DNA of 9,774 nucleotides from JBKEDC01 sp047971925. Its GTDB lineage: Bacteria; Bacteroidota; Bacteroidia; Bacteroidales; Prolixibacteraceae. Location: positions 1 to 9,774 of the forward strand of contig JBKEAC010000113.1 in the NCBI GenBank assembly GCA_047971925.1. Reading direction: 5' to 3'. Under the pieces are notes generated by a model. The model worked only from the letters and a program-made list of their open reading frames with translations. It made no database searches and had not been told where the DNA came from. Positions 1 through 7,026 of the stretch are shown one piece after another; within the stretch, counting starts at the first letter, position 1, and each line of letters begins with the position of its first letter. The position numbers and the translations under genes are program-made.

Positions 1-16
1 ACCGTTAGGTGCGTGA

Positions 17-131
17 GCGATTGCAGTGGAAATCCTTTTAAGTGGGCTTTGGTTCTCGCCCACTTAAAAGATTGCAACGGAAAGCGCGACGGCATGGCAG
101 GGGAATGCGGAGGGGAGGAATGCCGACACGC
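17..131. repeat. Structured two-hairpin intergenic element, probably an interspersed repeat
   Basis: A perfect 13-bp inverted repeat (35-47 with 58-70, 10-nt loop) is flanked by two near-identical direct copies of GATTGCAnnGGAAA (19-32 and 70-83, differing only at two bases). A second imperfect hairpin follows: 84-95 pairs with 120-131 at 10 of 12 positions, including the 6-bp CGGCAT/ATGCCG. I recall similar 'GCAGTGGAAATCC - variable hairpin - GATTGCAACGGAAAGCG' elements scattered between genes in Bacteroidota genomes, but that is memory and not a search result. The region is richer in G and C than the DNA downstream. It probably lies 3' of a gene left of the window and could act as a transcript end, a processing site or a REP-like mobile repeat. 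Only one copy is present here, so repetition in the genome is inferred. Confidence 0.55.
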
Positions 132-268
132 CCAAAAAGGAAAAATTAGACACCAGCATTAGCTATACCGACCCCAACACCAGCAAACGCATATTAGGCT
201 TACCAAGCAAAGTGCAAGTGCATGGCGGCGATGGAAAATTCTACCGAGAAACTACAGCGAGCAAATAA
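122..268 (+). pseudogene. Possible gene remnant, short open frame without start codon
   Basis: A frame open from 68 ends at TAA 266-268. The part from about 122 reads like protein (ADTPKKEKLDTSISYTDPN, then SKRILGLPSKVQVHGGDGKF and a few more residues) with plausible codon use. No ATG, GTG or TTG start lies in this frame after the upstream stop at 65-67, and the upstream portion runs through the hairpin element. It could be the tail of a decayed gene cut off by insertion of the repeat, or chance coding. I do not recognise a family. Confidence 0.2.
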
Positions 269-532
269 TTAATTCCGCCAATGGGTTTGCTTAATTCTCT
301 TCATGAATAATAATGAGCAATTAAGTCCGTTTAAATAAATTAATTGCAAGGGAAGAATGCCAAAACGATTATCATAATTAAGTTCATAACACCTTAACTT
401 AGTGCGAAAACACAAAAAACAAAACGAATATCAGCACAAATAGAAGAAGAAATGAGTTTGTAGCGATAAAGGAAATTGCCGATGTAAGTCTACATTTAAG
501 CACAATGGTTTTCCTTTTTCAATAGATATTTG
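269..532. other. AT-rich intergenic stretch, no gene seen
   Basis: Stops are frequent in all frames and I see no RNA gene. The only structure found is an interrupted inverted repeat: AAAGGAAA (468-475) pairs with TTTCCTTT (510-517), enclosing a smaller ATGTA-AGTC-TACAT hairpin (482-495). It sits just upstream of the metF promoter box and is followed by a short T/C tract, so it could be a weak transcript end for something upstream, but the loop is long. Confidence 0.5.
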
Positions 533-540
533 TATCTTTG
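533..540 (+). promoter_or_regulatory. Probable -7 box of the metF operon promoter
   Basis: TATCTTTG matches the Bacteroidota -7 consensus TAnnTTTG exactly. The expected TTTG -33 element is not clear about 20 bases upstream; only a TGGTTTTCC-like stretch is there. Transcription would start around 547 and give a leader of about 160 nt before metF. Confidence 0.45.
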
Positions 541-602
541 TGCAAAAGATTAATTACGCTAAGCGTGCAAGAATTAAGGATTGAAGGAGGAGCGCAATTG
601 AG

Positions 603-713
603 ATGGAAGCAAAACAAAGAAAGATGAAGCAAGCCGAGGGTTCGACCACGCACATGTGGCAGATTAGGAAGGCGAGCAACATTAAAAAAAAAGCAAATAA
701 AAAAAATAGATGA
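603..713 (+). CDS. Short leader reading frame overlapping metF start
   Basis: ATG at 603 opens a 36-codon frame that begins MEAKQRKMKQAEGS and ends in a Lys/Asn-rich tail. Its TGA (711-713) overlaps the metF ATG (710-712) in an ATGA junction, the usual arrangement for translational coupling. AGGAGG at 585-590 lies 12 bases before the ATG, unusual in a phylum that rarely relies on Shine-Dalgarno pairing. The peptide has three Met residues (1, 8, 18) and one Trp, which would be notable in front of a methionine-pathway gene. The Lys-rich end comes from A-runs that are common before Bacteroidota starts, so the frame may be fortuitous. No family is recognised. Confidence 0.3.
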   Translation: MEAKQRKMKQAEGSTTHMWQIRKASNIKKKANKKNR

Positions 714-1663
714 AAGTAATCGACATTATCCGCAAGAGCAACAATACACTGTTTTCATTTGAACTACTTCCTCCCTTGAAGGGGAACAATGCCAATGACA
801 TATACAGCACGATTGAAAGCTTAACCGATCTCGATCCGAAATATATAAATATCACAACACATAGAGATGAGGTTGTATATAAGGATTTGCCTGGTGGTGC
901 GGTTAGTAAGCATGTTGTTCGCAAACGACCAGGAGCAGTGGCAATTGCAGCATCCATTCAGCATAGATATAACATTCCTGTTGTTCCGCACATTTTGTGT
1001 GGAGGCTTCTCGAAAAGCGAAACAGAACATGTGTTGATGGATTTAAACTTTCTTGGCATTAATAATGTTCTCGCCTTGCGTGGCGATGGCATTAAAACCG
1101 ACTTGGTCTTTCGTCCCGAACATGAAGGTCATTCGAATGCCAATGAATTAGTAAAGCAGATTAAAAACTTAGGTGAAGGCAAATATTTAGATCCCGATTT
1201 AAAGAACACCGCTGCACTCGATTTTTGTGTTGGAGTTGCAGGATATCCCGAGAAGCACTTTGAGGCTCCGAATTTCAATACCGATTTAAATTATTTGAAG
1301 CAAAAGGTTGAGGCGGGAGCTGAGTATATTGTTACCCAAATGTTTTTCGACAATAAAGCCTACTTCCACTTCGTTGAGAAATGCCGAGAAGTGGGAATTG
1401 ATGTGCCCATCATTCCTGGAATTAAGGCAATCAGCTCACTTCGTCAGCTCACGGTTCTTCCGAAAACTTTCAGCATTGATTTGCCCGATGATTTGGTAAA
1501 TGAACTTCTCCGTTGCAAAACTAATGAAGATGCAAAGGTGGTGGGAACAGAGTGGACAATTCAGCAGGCGAAAGAACTAATTGCTGCAAAAGTGCCAAGT
1601 TTACACATGTACACAATGGGCGTTTCCGATAGTACAAGAAACATCATTAAAGCTGTATTCTAA
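710..1663 (+). CDS. metF: Methylenetetrahydrofolate reductase MetF
   Basis: This is a cytosolic FAD enzyme that reduces 5,10-methylene-THF to 5-methyl-THF, the methyl donor for methionine synthesis. The protein of 317 residues is a little longer than the 296 of E. coli MetF and spans the single TIM-barrel domain. SFELLPP (16-22) carries the catalytic Glu at 18. LRGD (123-126) matches the loop whose Asp sits by the flavin N1-C2=O. The GYPEKH segment (178-183), TQMFF (209-213) in the folate/FAD site, and the PGIKAI loop (236-241) are all present. The C-terminus has the family's H-x-YTM motif (299-303). An insertion around 155-170 explains some of the extra length. It is the first large gene of a run of four same-strand genes; the universal stress protein follows after 24 nt. 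The ATG is the only start that keeps the whole barrel and overlaps the stop of the short leader frame. Confidence 0.96.
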   Translation: MKVIDIIRKSNNTLFSFELLPPLKGNNANDIYSTIESLTDLDPKYINITTHRDEVVYKDLPGGAVSKHVVRKRPGAVAIAASIQHRYNIPVVPHILCGGFSKSETEHVLMDLNFLGINNVLALRGDGIKTDLVFRPEHEGHSNANELVKQIKNLGEGKYLDPDLKNTAALDFCVGVAGYPEKHFEAPNFNTDLNYLKQKVEAGAEYIVTQMFFDNKAYFHFVEKCREVGIDVPIIPGIKAISSLRQLTVLPKTFSIDLPDDLVNELLRCKTNEDAKVVGTEWTIQQAKELIAAKVPSLHMYTMGVSDSTRNIIKAVF

Positions 1664-1687
1664 ATAGAACCATTAAAAAACCAAACT

Positions 1688-2575
1688 ATGATAGAACAAG
1701 CCATTACCACCGCAGTGAACAAGGTGCTCGTGCCGATAACACTGAATGAAGAAGGAAAAAATGTGATTATACGAGCCGTGAATTTTCACAAACGTTATGA
1801 TTGTGAAGTGAGCTTGTTGTTATCGGTCGATGAAGAATCGGAACTTCCCAGCTGGTTGAGTGTTTTTTTTCAAAACCGATCGGCCTTGTTGCCCGCAGCC
1901 GACCAGTTGCGCATGTTTGTGAGCGATAATTTAGAAGAATATAAAATCCCAAGCTACATGCATTTGCTCGTTGAGCCCGGATCGATGATGACAGGGGTGA
2001 AACGTGTGCAGCAGAAAAACCCACACGATTTAGTACTTCTAAACAAACGTTTAGTAACCGACCCTAATGCTCAAGCTTCGTGGGAAAACAGCATTAAACT
2101 CATCATTCAGGAAGCTCATTGCCCAGTGCTCACCTACACCGGTGGCGATAGGCCAATTAGAGCGAGTAAAATTTTATTGCCAATCGACTTGTTTCAGCCG
2201 CACCGCGGAAAGCTCGTTTGGGCTGAGCGTTTGGCGCATGCATATAATGCTGAAGTGCACATTGTTTCTGCAATAAAAAACACCTTAGTCCTCGAAGAAA
2301 CAACAGTCTATCGGAAGATTAAAGACGCACGTTTTTATTTGGAACAATCGGGAATTAAAACGGAAACAACCGTCCTCATGGAGCAGGAAGGAAAAACGAT
2401 TAATCAAATGATCCCTGAATTTATTAATGCCACGCAAGCCGACCTTACAGTCTTAATGACACACCAAGAGAGCATTTTCGACTTTAACTATATTGGTCGA
2501 GTGGCATCGGAGGTTATTTTGAAAACCGACACGCCAGTGTTCTGTATAGCTCCTGAAAAATACTCAATATTTTAG
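1688..2575 (+). CDS. Tandem-domain universal stress protein
   Basis: This cytoplasmic protein of 295 residues consists of two UspA folds in tandem. Domain 1 covers about 10-150 (NKVLVPITLN at the first strand, PHDLVLL near 112-118, CPVLTYTG at the end). Domain 2 covers about 159-289 (SKILLPIDLF, ADLTVLMTH at 251-259, TPVFCIAP at the end). ATP-binding Usp proteins carry G-x2-G-x9-G-S/T in the last third of the domain. I do not see it in either half: domain 2 has LMTHQESIFDFNYIGRVASE there. It is therefore likely a non-nucleotide-binding or divergent member that may act through dimerisation or partner binding. Its biological role is not predictable from sequence; Usp proteins are generally linked to stress and growth arrest. 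It sits 24 nt after metF and 12 nt before tatD, so it is almost surely co-transcribed with both. Confidence 0.88.
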   Translation: MIEQAITTAVNKVLVPITLNEEGKNVIIRAVNFHKRYDCEVSLLLSVDEESELPSWLSVFFQNRSALLPAADQLRMFVSDNLEEYKIPSYMHLLVEPGSMMTGVKRVQQKNPHDLVLLNKRLVTDPNAQASWENSIKLIIQEAHCPVLTYTGGDRPIRASKILLPIDLFQPHRGKLVWAERLAHAYNAEVHIVSAIKNTLVLEETTVYRKIKDARFYLEQSGIKTETTVLMEQEGKTINQMIPEFINATQADLTVLMTHQESIFDFNYIGRVASEVILKTDTPVFCIAPEKYSIF

Positions 2576-2587
2576 TCTGGTTTAATT

Positions 2588-3358
2588 ATGCTCATCGACA
2601 CGCACGCACATTTATATTCAAAAGATTTTGATGACGATAGAAACATCGTTATCCGTCGTGCTATTGATGAAGGGGTTGAAAAAATACTTATTCCAAATGT
2701 CGATAGTGCTTCGATTGATAAGTTGCTTGCCCTTGTTGATGATTATCCCCAAGTGTGTTTCCCAATGATTGGCATTCATCCCACATCGGTTGATCAAAAT
2801 TTCAAGCAAGAGCTTCTTGTGGTGGAAAATTACTTAAACACAAGGCGCTTTGTGGCTATTGGCGAGATTGGCATGGATTTATATTGGGATAAAACATTTA
2901 TTGAAGAGCAGAAGCATGTTTTTGCACAGCAAATTCAGTGGGCAAAACAACATGACTTGCCCATGGCGATACATAATAGAGATGCTTTTGAAGAAACCAT
3001 GGAAGTGCTTCGAGCTAATTATTTTTCAGGCATGAAAGGGGTGTTCCATAGTTTTTCGGGAACAGTTGAGCAGGCAAATCAAGTCATCGAATTGGGTTTC
3101 AAAATTGGAGTTAGTGGCGTGATTACATTTAAAAATTCGGGCATGGATAAAATAATAGCTCAAATTCCACTTCAACATTTGGTTCTTGAAACCGATGCAC
3201 CCTATTTAACTCCAGCACCTCACCGAGGAAAGCGAAACGAGAGTGCCTATGTGAGGCTTATTGCCGAAAAAGTTGCAGAAGCACATCAAAAAGATATTAA
3301 AGCAGTTGAAGAAATAACAACAGCCAGTGCCTTAAATATATTTTCAATAAAGTTATGA
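2588..3358 (+). CDS. tatD: TatD-family metal-dependent hydrolase / DNase
   Basis: The protein of 256 residues has the usual length and all the metal ligands of the TatD family: the HxH pair in IDTHAHL (His6, His8), Glu93 in GEIGMD, His129 in AIHNRDA, His154 in FHSFSGT and Asp203 in LETDAPYLTP. GIHP (62-65) and the C-terminal APHRGKRNE segment (210-218) are also characteristic. Characterised members are cytosolic Mg-dependent 3'-5' DNases of the amidohydrolase TIM-barrel superfamily, involved in DNA repair or DNA fragmentation; some remove D-amino acids from tRNA. Which substrate applies here cannot be told. The start is 12 nt after the stress-protein stop. Its TGA overlaps the ATG of the asparaginase by 4 bases, so translation of the two is probably coupled. 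Confidence 0.93.
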   Translation: MLIDTHAHLYSKDFDDDRNIVIRRAIDEGVEKILIPNVDSASIDKLLALVDDYPQVCFPMIGIHPTSVDQNFKQELLVVENYLNTRRFVAIGEIGMDLYWDKTFIEEQKHVFAQQIQWAKQHDLPMAIHNRDAFEETMEVLRANYFSGMKGVFHSFSGTVEQANQVIELGFKIGVSGVITFKNSGMDKIIAQIPLQHLVLETDAPYLTPAPHRGKRNESAYVRLIAEKVAEAHQKDIKAVEEITTASALNIFSIKL

Positions 3359-4410
3359 GTGGATTAGTTTTTGGTTCTACAAACAAAGGTGTTCCGTCGG
3401 TTTTGATTATCTACACCGGAGGAACAATCGGCATGGTTCAAAAAGATAATGGACTTAGTCCGGTTCAGTTCCACAATATCATTAATGAAGTTCCCGAATT
3501 GAATCGTTTGGGCTATCATTTAGAGGCAATCACCTTCGAATCGCCCATTGACTCATCGAACATGAACCCCGAAAGGTGGGCAGAGCTTGCGCTTCACATT
3601 AAAGAAAATTATCATCGTTTCGATGGTTTTGTTGTGCTGCATGGCACCGACACAATGGCATATACGGCCTCGGCTGTTAGTTTCATGCTTGAAAAACTAT
3701 CGAAACCAGTCATCTTTACAGGTTCGCAGTTGCCAATAGGGGTGTTGCGCACCGATGGTAAAGAAAATTTAATTACTTCGATAGAGATTGCAGCGGCAAA
3801 GAACACACGCAATGAACCGATAATATCGGAAGTTTGTGTGTATTTTGACTATAAGCTCATGCGAGCTAACCGCACCGTTAAGCGGCATTCTGATCATTTT
3901 AGTGCATTTCACTCGCCCAATTATCCACTACTAGCAACAGCCGGAGTTGATATAACCTATTTTCATGAGCATCTACAAGCCTATAGCCCATCGGAAGAAC
4001 TCATTGTTCGCACCAAATTTGATTGTCATGTGGTTGTTTTGCGCATGTTTCCAGGAATTCAAGCGGAGGTAATCGAAAGAATAATAAATATTCCCTTTTT
4101 GCGCGGACTGGTGTTGGAGGTTTATGGTTCGGGCACATTCCCCAGCAGTGAAAGCTACACCAAGCTAATAAAAGAAGCCATAAAGAAAGGAATCTTAATT
4201 ACTATTGTTACACAATGCGAGGGTGGTGTTGTGAAGATTGGGAAATATGAAGCAAGTTTAGAGTTATTAAAAGCGGGTGTCATTAATGGTAAAGACATGA
4301 CCACCGAGGCAGCGATTACCAAATTAATGTATGTGTTGGGAAATAATGTTAATTTAGCAGAGGCAGAATTAAGCATGCGAACAAATTTGTGCGGAGAAAT
4401 TCAAGAATAA
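3355..4410 (+). CDS. ansA: Type I (cytoplasmic) L-asparaginase
   Basis: It hydrolyses L-asparagine to aspartate and ammonia. The 351-residue protein shows both signature blocks of bacterial asparaginases: YTGGTIGM (20-27) with the nucleophilic Thr24, and VLHGTDTMAYT (94-104) with Thr99 and Asp100. Lys176 in NRTVKRHSDHFSAF completes the Thr-Thr-Asp-Lys site seen in E. coli AnsA. No signal peptide precedes the first block, which with the overall length supports the cytoplasmic low-affinity type I class over the periplasmic type II class. It starts inside the tatD stop (ATGA overlap), the arrangement expected for the last gene of this operon; a 194-nt gap with a new promoter follows. I saw no convincing intrinsic terminator after it. 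Confidence 0.94.
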   Translation: MSGLVFGSTNKGVPSVLIIYTGGTIGMVQKDNGLSPVQFHNIINEVPELNRLGYHLEAITFESPIDSSNMNPERWAELALHIKENYHRFDGFVVLHGTDTMAYTASAVSFMLEKLSKPVIFTGSQLPIGVLRTDGKENLITSIEIAAAKNTRNEPIISEVCVYFDYKLMRANRTVKRHSDHFSAFHSPNYPLLATAGVDITYFHEHLQAYSPSEELIVRTKFDCHVVVLRMFPGIQAEVIERIINIPFLRGLVLEVYGSGTFPSSESYTKLIKEAIKKGILITIVTQCEGGVVKIGKYEASLELLKAGVINGKDMTTEAAITKLMYVLGNNVNLAEAELSMRTNLCGEIQE

Positions 4411-4520
4411 GTTTTCGGAAAATGCCTATTTTTTGCATCGAGCAGTCAAAATATGGGTTTTTTTCATTAGAAATACATTAAATTAACAAAAAAACAATAA
4501 AATACTTGCCATAAGATTCT

Positions 4521-4547
4521 TTTGTTTGCTGAAAAAAGATAATTTTG
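4521..4547 (+). promoter_or_regulatory. Probable promoter of the ExbB-ExbD operon
   Basis: TAATTTTG at 4540-4547 fits the Bacteroidota -7 consensus TAnnTTTG. TTTG occurs at 4521-4524 and again at 4525-4528, on the short side of the usual distance for a -33 element. The A/T-rich leader to the exbB start would be about 50 nt. A separate promoter agrees with the 194-nt gap after the asparaginase gene. Confidence 0.5.
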
Positions 4548-4604
4548 TGAGCATTTAGGAAACTATTAAAGAAAACAAATAATTAAAAATTAAGTATTAT
4601 TAAA

Positions 4605-5429
4605 ATGAAACTAGTAATGAAGAAACTATTTGCATTGTTAGCAGTGTCGGGTATGCTTTATGTTGCACAGCCTACTGCATTGTTTGCACAAGAAGAAGCG
4701 CCAGCACAAGAGGCGGTTGCAGCAGCACAGACAACAGCAGCTGAATTAACAGCAGCAACAGAAGAAACAGCAGCAGCAGCAGCAGAAAATGGTCAAGGTT
4801 TGCACGGAGCATTGAAACAAAAATTCATCGAAGGTGGTGTAGGTTTCATGGCTTTCGTTCTTGTGTGTTTGATTTTAGGTCTTGCTCTTTCATTGGAGCG
4901 TGTTATTTACTTGAACCTAGCAACAACAAACAACAAAAAACTTTTAGTTGCAGTTGAAGACGCTTTGTCAAAAGGTGGAATTGAAGCAGCGAAAGAAGTT
5001 TGTCGTAACACTCGTGGTCCGGTAGCAAGTATTTTCTACCAAGGTCTTGATCGTTCTAATGAAGGAATTGATGTGGTAGAAAAAACAGTTGTTGCTTACG
5101 GTGGTGTTCAAGCAGGTTTGCTAGAAAAAGGATTGAGCTGGATGTCTCTATTCATTGCTCTTGCACCGATGTTAGGTTTCATGGGAACGGTAATCGGTAT
5201 GATCGCAGCCTTCGATGCTATTGAAGTTGCAGGTGATATCAGTCCAACTCTTGTTGCGGGAGGTATTAAAGTTGCTTTGATTACAACTGTAGGTGGTCTT
5301 GTGGTAGCTATGATTCTTCAAATTTTCTATAACTATTGTTTGTCAAAAATCGATTCAATTGTGAACAGCATGGAAGATGCATCTATTTCGTTGATCGACA
5401 TTTTAGTGAAAAACAACCTAAAAAAATAA
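4605..5429 (+). CDS. exbB: ExbB/TolQ/MotA-family proton channel subunit
   Basis: This is the inner-membrane channel subunit that lets protons through with ExbD to drive outer-membrane transport (TonB type) or envelope work (Tol type). The 274 residues begin with a signal peptide (1-28, likely cut after LFA), followed by an Ala/Gln/Glu-rich low-complexity stretch (29-62). Membrane segments lie at about 79-98, 181-203 and 219-243. The family core APMLGFMGTVIGMIAAF (187-203) and TTVGGLVVA (227-235) carry the pore-lining Thr residues (195 and 228). A cytosolic domain lies between segments 1 and 2. ATG 4617 (MKKLFALL) is a possible alternative start giving a neater signal peptide. All four Arg codons are CGT while metF mixes CGT, CGC, CGA and AGA, which suggests strong expression. 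It leads an operon with a membrane protein and two exbD genes. Whether it serves TonB, Tol or another motor is not settled. Confidence 0.93.
   Translation: MKLVMKKLFALLAVSGMLYVAQPTALFAQEEAPAQEAVAAAQTTAAELTAATEETAAAAAENGQGLHGALKQKFIEGGVGFMAFVLVCLILGLALSLERVIYLNLATTNNKKLLVAVEDALSKGGIEAAKEVCRNTRGPVASIFYQGLDRSNEGIDVVEKTVVAYGGVQAGLLEKGLSWMSLFIALAPMLGFMGTVIGMIAAFDAIEVAGDISPTLVAGGIKVALITTVGGLVVAMILQIFYNYCLSKIDSIVNSMEDASISLIDILVKNNLKK
4768..4785 (+). repeat. (CAG)6 microsatellite inside exbB
   Basis: Six perfect CAG units are read in the frame A-GCA-GCA and encode the poly-Ala run at about residues 56-60 of ExbB. Being a triplet repeat, length changes would alter only the length of the periplasmic linker and not the frame. 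Confidence 0.9.
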
Positions 5430-5437
5430 TTTGAATT

Positions 5438-5899
5438 ATGAAATTTGAAAAAGTAACTAACATAGTTCTATGGGTTGCATTTGCTATTTCAATCATTCTA
5501 GTTGCAATGTTGGCATTCAATGTGAGCGACGATAGAACTGATGTTGCAATGAACACATGGATTACGGCCAATTTAAATTGGACATACATCTTGTTAGGAG
5601 CTGCTTCTATTATTGCAATTGTTTTTGCAATAGTTCAAACAGTAACCGATAAAGATTCAGCAAAAGCTGGTGGTATAGCTTTGGTTTTCTCATTGATAAT
5701 TTTAGCTATTTCTTATGCTTTAGCAAGCGATGCAATTCCTCAATTCCATGGCGTTGAAAAATTTGTTGCTGATGGTTCTTTGACACCGAGCATTTCAAAA
5801 TGGGTGGGAACAACTCTCTATGCAACTTATGTTCTACTAGGTCTGATCTTAGTATCAATTGTAGGTTTTGGTCTTAAAGGGCTTGTAAGCAAAAACTAA
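5438..5899 (+). CDS. Small four-helix inner-membrane protein of the exbB-exbD operon
   Basis: I do not recognise a named family for this 153-residue protein. Four hydrophobic segments are visible: about 7-28, 49-70, 78-96 and 125-149. Charged or polar connectors (SDDRTDVAMN, TDKDSAKAG) separate the first three. A longer loop (97-124, SDAIPQFHGVEKFVADGSLT and onward) with an aromatic and a His lies between segments 3 and 4. With both ends on the same side, the short N-terminus (MKFEK) and C-terminus (KGLVSKN) are Lys-rich, so a cytosolic location of both fits the positive-inside rule. No signal peptide or catalytic motif is seen. It starts 8 nt after exbB and 37 nt before the first exbD, so it is almost certainly co-transcribed and probably an accessory or assembly partner of the channel. 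That role is an inference from position only. Confidence 0.85.
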   Translation: MKFEKVTNIVLWVAFAISIILVAMLAFNVSDDRTDVAMNTWITANLNWTYILLGAASIIAIVFAIVQTVTDKDSAKAGGIALVFSLIILAISYALASDAIPQFHGVEKFVADGSLTPSISKWVGTTLYATYVLLGLILVSIVGFGLKGLVSKN

Positions 5900-5936
5900 T
5901 TTAAGTGGTAATTAAACACAGGAAACAAATAATATT

Positions 5937-6509
5937 ATGAGTAGAAAAGTACCAGAAATACCGTCGTCATCACTTGCCGACATCGCCTTCATGTTGCTTA
6001 TCTTTTTCCTGGTTGCTACCACAATGGACGTAGATAAAGGTTTGGAGCGTAGGTTGCCACCTATGCCTCCAGAGGTAGATGAGACGGATGCACCTCCTAT
6101 TAGAGAGAGAAACGTCTTCGTGGTGTTGGTGAATGCAAATAATCAACTCCTTGTTGAAGGTGAGCCAATGGAAGTAAATCAACTTCGTGATGCAGCGAAG
6201 GAATTTATGCTTAACCCTTCAAATAGTGACGATCTTCCCGAAAAAACAATGAAGGAAGTTGAGTTCTTCGGAACTGTTGGTATCACTAAAGGAGTTATAT
6301 CTCTTCAAAATGACCGCGGAACATCATACGGAACCTATCTAGCTGTTCAAAATGAATTAGTAGGAGCCATTAATGAGCTAAGAGATGAGTTGTCAAAAAA
6401 ACGATTTGGTAAAAAATTCGACGAAATTCTGCCTGAAGAGCAGGAAGCAGTGAAAGTTATTATCCCATCGAAAATTTCAGAAGCAGAACCTAAACAAGTT
6501 GGAGGATAA
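5937..6509 (+). CDS. exbD: ExbD/TolR-family protein, first of two
   Basis: This is a partner of ExbB in the inner membrane. The single transmembrane helix (about 13-30) holds the essential proton-binding Asp15 in SSLADIAFMLLIFFLV, the equivalent of Asp25 in E. coli ExbD. A Pro-rich linker follows (RRLPPMPPEVDETDAPP, 39-55), then a periplasmic domain to about residue 150 (RNVFVVLVNANNQLLVEGE onward). At 190 residues it is longer than the roughly 140 usual for ExbD because of a charged C-terminal extension (ELSKKRFGKKFDEILPEEQE and beyond) that ends in VGG. The N-terminus before the helix is only 12 residues, shorter than in E. coli. The second exbD starts 5 nt after its stop. Confidence 0.92.
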   Translation: MSRKVPEIPSSSLADIAFMLLIFFLVATTMDVDKGLERRLPPMPPEVDETDAPPIRERNVFVVLVNANNQLLVEGEPMEVNQLRDAAKEFMLNPSNSDDLPEKTMKEVEFFGTVGITKGVISLQNDRGTSYGTYLAVQNELVGAINELRDELSKKRFGKKFDEILPEEQEAVKVIIPSKISEAEPKQVGG

Positions 6510-6514
6510 GGAAT

Positions 6515-6988
6515 ATGTCAAAGTTTAAAAAGAATAATGATAAGGAATTGCCACCAATTTCAACTGCGTCGCTTCCTGATATTGTATTCATGTTGTTGTT
6601 CTTCTTCATGGTTAGTACAACCATGCGTCAACAAACAATGATGGTACAAGTTGAAGTTCCTGAAGGAACGGAGCTTACTAAGTTGGTGAAAAAATCATTG
6701 GTGAGCTACGTGTATGTTGGTGAGCCTCAGAAACAATATCAAAGAGTATATGGTTCAGAGCCTCGCATTCAATTGAATGACCAATTCGCACAAGCTAGCG
6801 ATATCATCGACTTCATTACTACTGAGCGTGAAGCGCGTGAAGAAGCCGAAGTGCCTCAAATGATTACATCACTTAAGGTTGATGCAAATGCAAAAATGGG
6901 TATCGTGACTGACATTAAGCAAGAATTGCGAAAATGTTCTGCACTACACATTAATTATTCTGCTAGAGCTAGAAAAACTGCAGAATAA
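6515..6988 (+). CDS. exbD: ExbD/TolR-family protein, second of two
   Basis: This 157-residue ExbD homologue is distinct from the preceding one. A Lys-rich cytosolic start (MSKFKKNNDKELPP) precedes one helix (about 19-36) with the channel Asp22 in STASLPDIVFMLLFFFMV. A periplasmic domain follows, with VQVEVPEGTE just after the membrane and LKVDANAKMGIVTDIKQELR near 123-142, matching the 'D-x-x-x-xG-x-VxDIxQxLR' pattern of ExbD folds. Two different ExbD chains could form heterodimers around the ExbB pentamer, as is assumed for other Bacteroidota operons with paired exbD genes. It is the last gene of the operon, with a strong intrinsic terminator 12 nt after its stop. Confidence 0.93.
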   Translation: MSKFKKNNDKELPPISTASLPDIVFMLLFFFMVSTTMRQQTMMVQVEVPEGTELTKLVKKSLVSYVYVGEPQKQYQRVYGSEPRIQLNDQFAQASDIIDFITTEREAREEAEVPQMITSLKVDANAKMGIVTDIKQELRKCSALHINYSARARKTAE

Positions 6989-7000
6989 GCAATCAATATT

Positions 7001-7026
7001 AAAAAACCACCCTCGGGTGGTTTTTT
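7001..7026 (+). terminator. Intrinsic terminator of the exbB-exbD operon
   Basis: AAAAAACCACC (7001-7011) pairs perfectly with GGTGGTTTTTT (7016-7026) around the loop CTCG, and the T run continues to 7028. The A run on the left makes it usable on both strands. It ends the operon and rules out a co-transcribed tonB. Confidence 0.93.

Noticed and set aside
639..645. GGTTCGA, resembling the T-loop of a tRNA
   Set aside because: The five bases on either side do not pair, and no acceptor, D or anticodon arm could be built upstream.
547..709. SAM riboswitch in the metF leader
   Set aside because: I could not identify the conserved core or pseudoknot of any SAM class; only weak 4-5 bp pairings are present.
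4411..4480. Intrinsic terminator after the asparaginase gene
   Set aside because: Only a 4-bp ATGC/GCAT stem with an A/T loop is available; the T runs are not preceded by a stable hairpin.
5970..6182. - strand frame opposite the first exbD
   Set aside because: It overlaps the conserved transmembrane and Pro-rich coding and has no plausible protein features.
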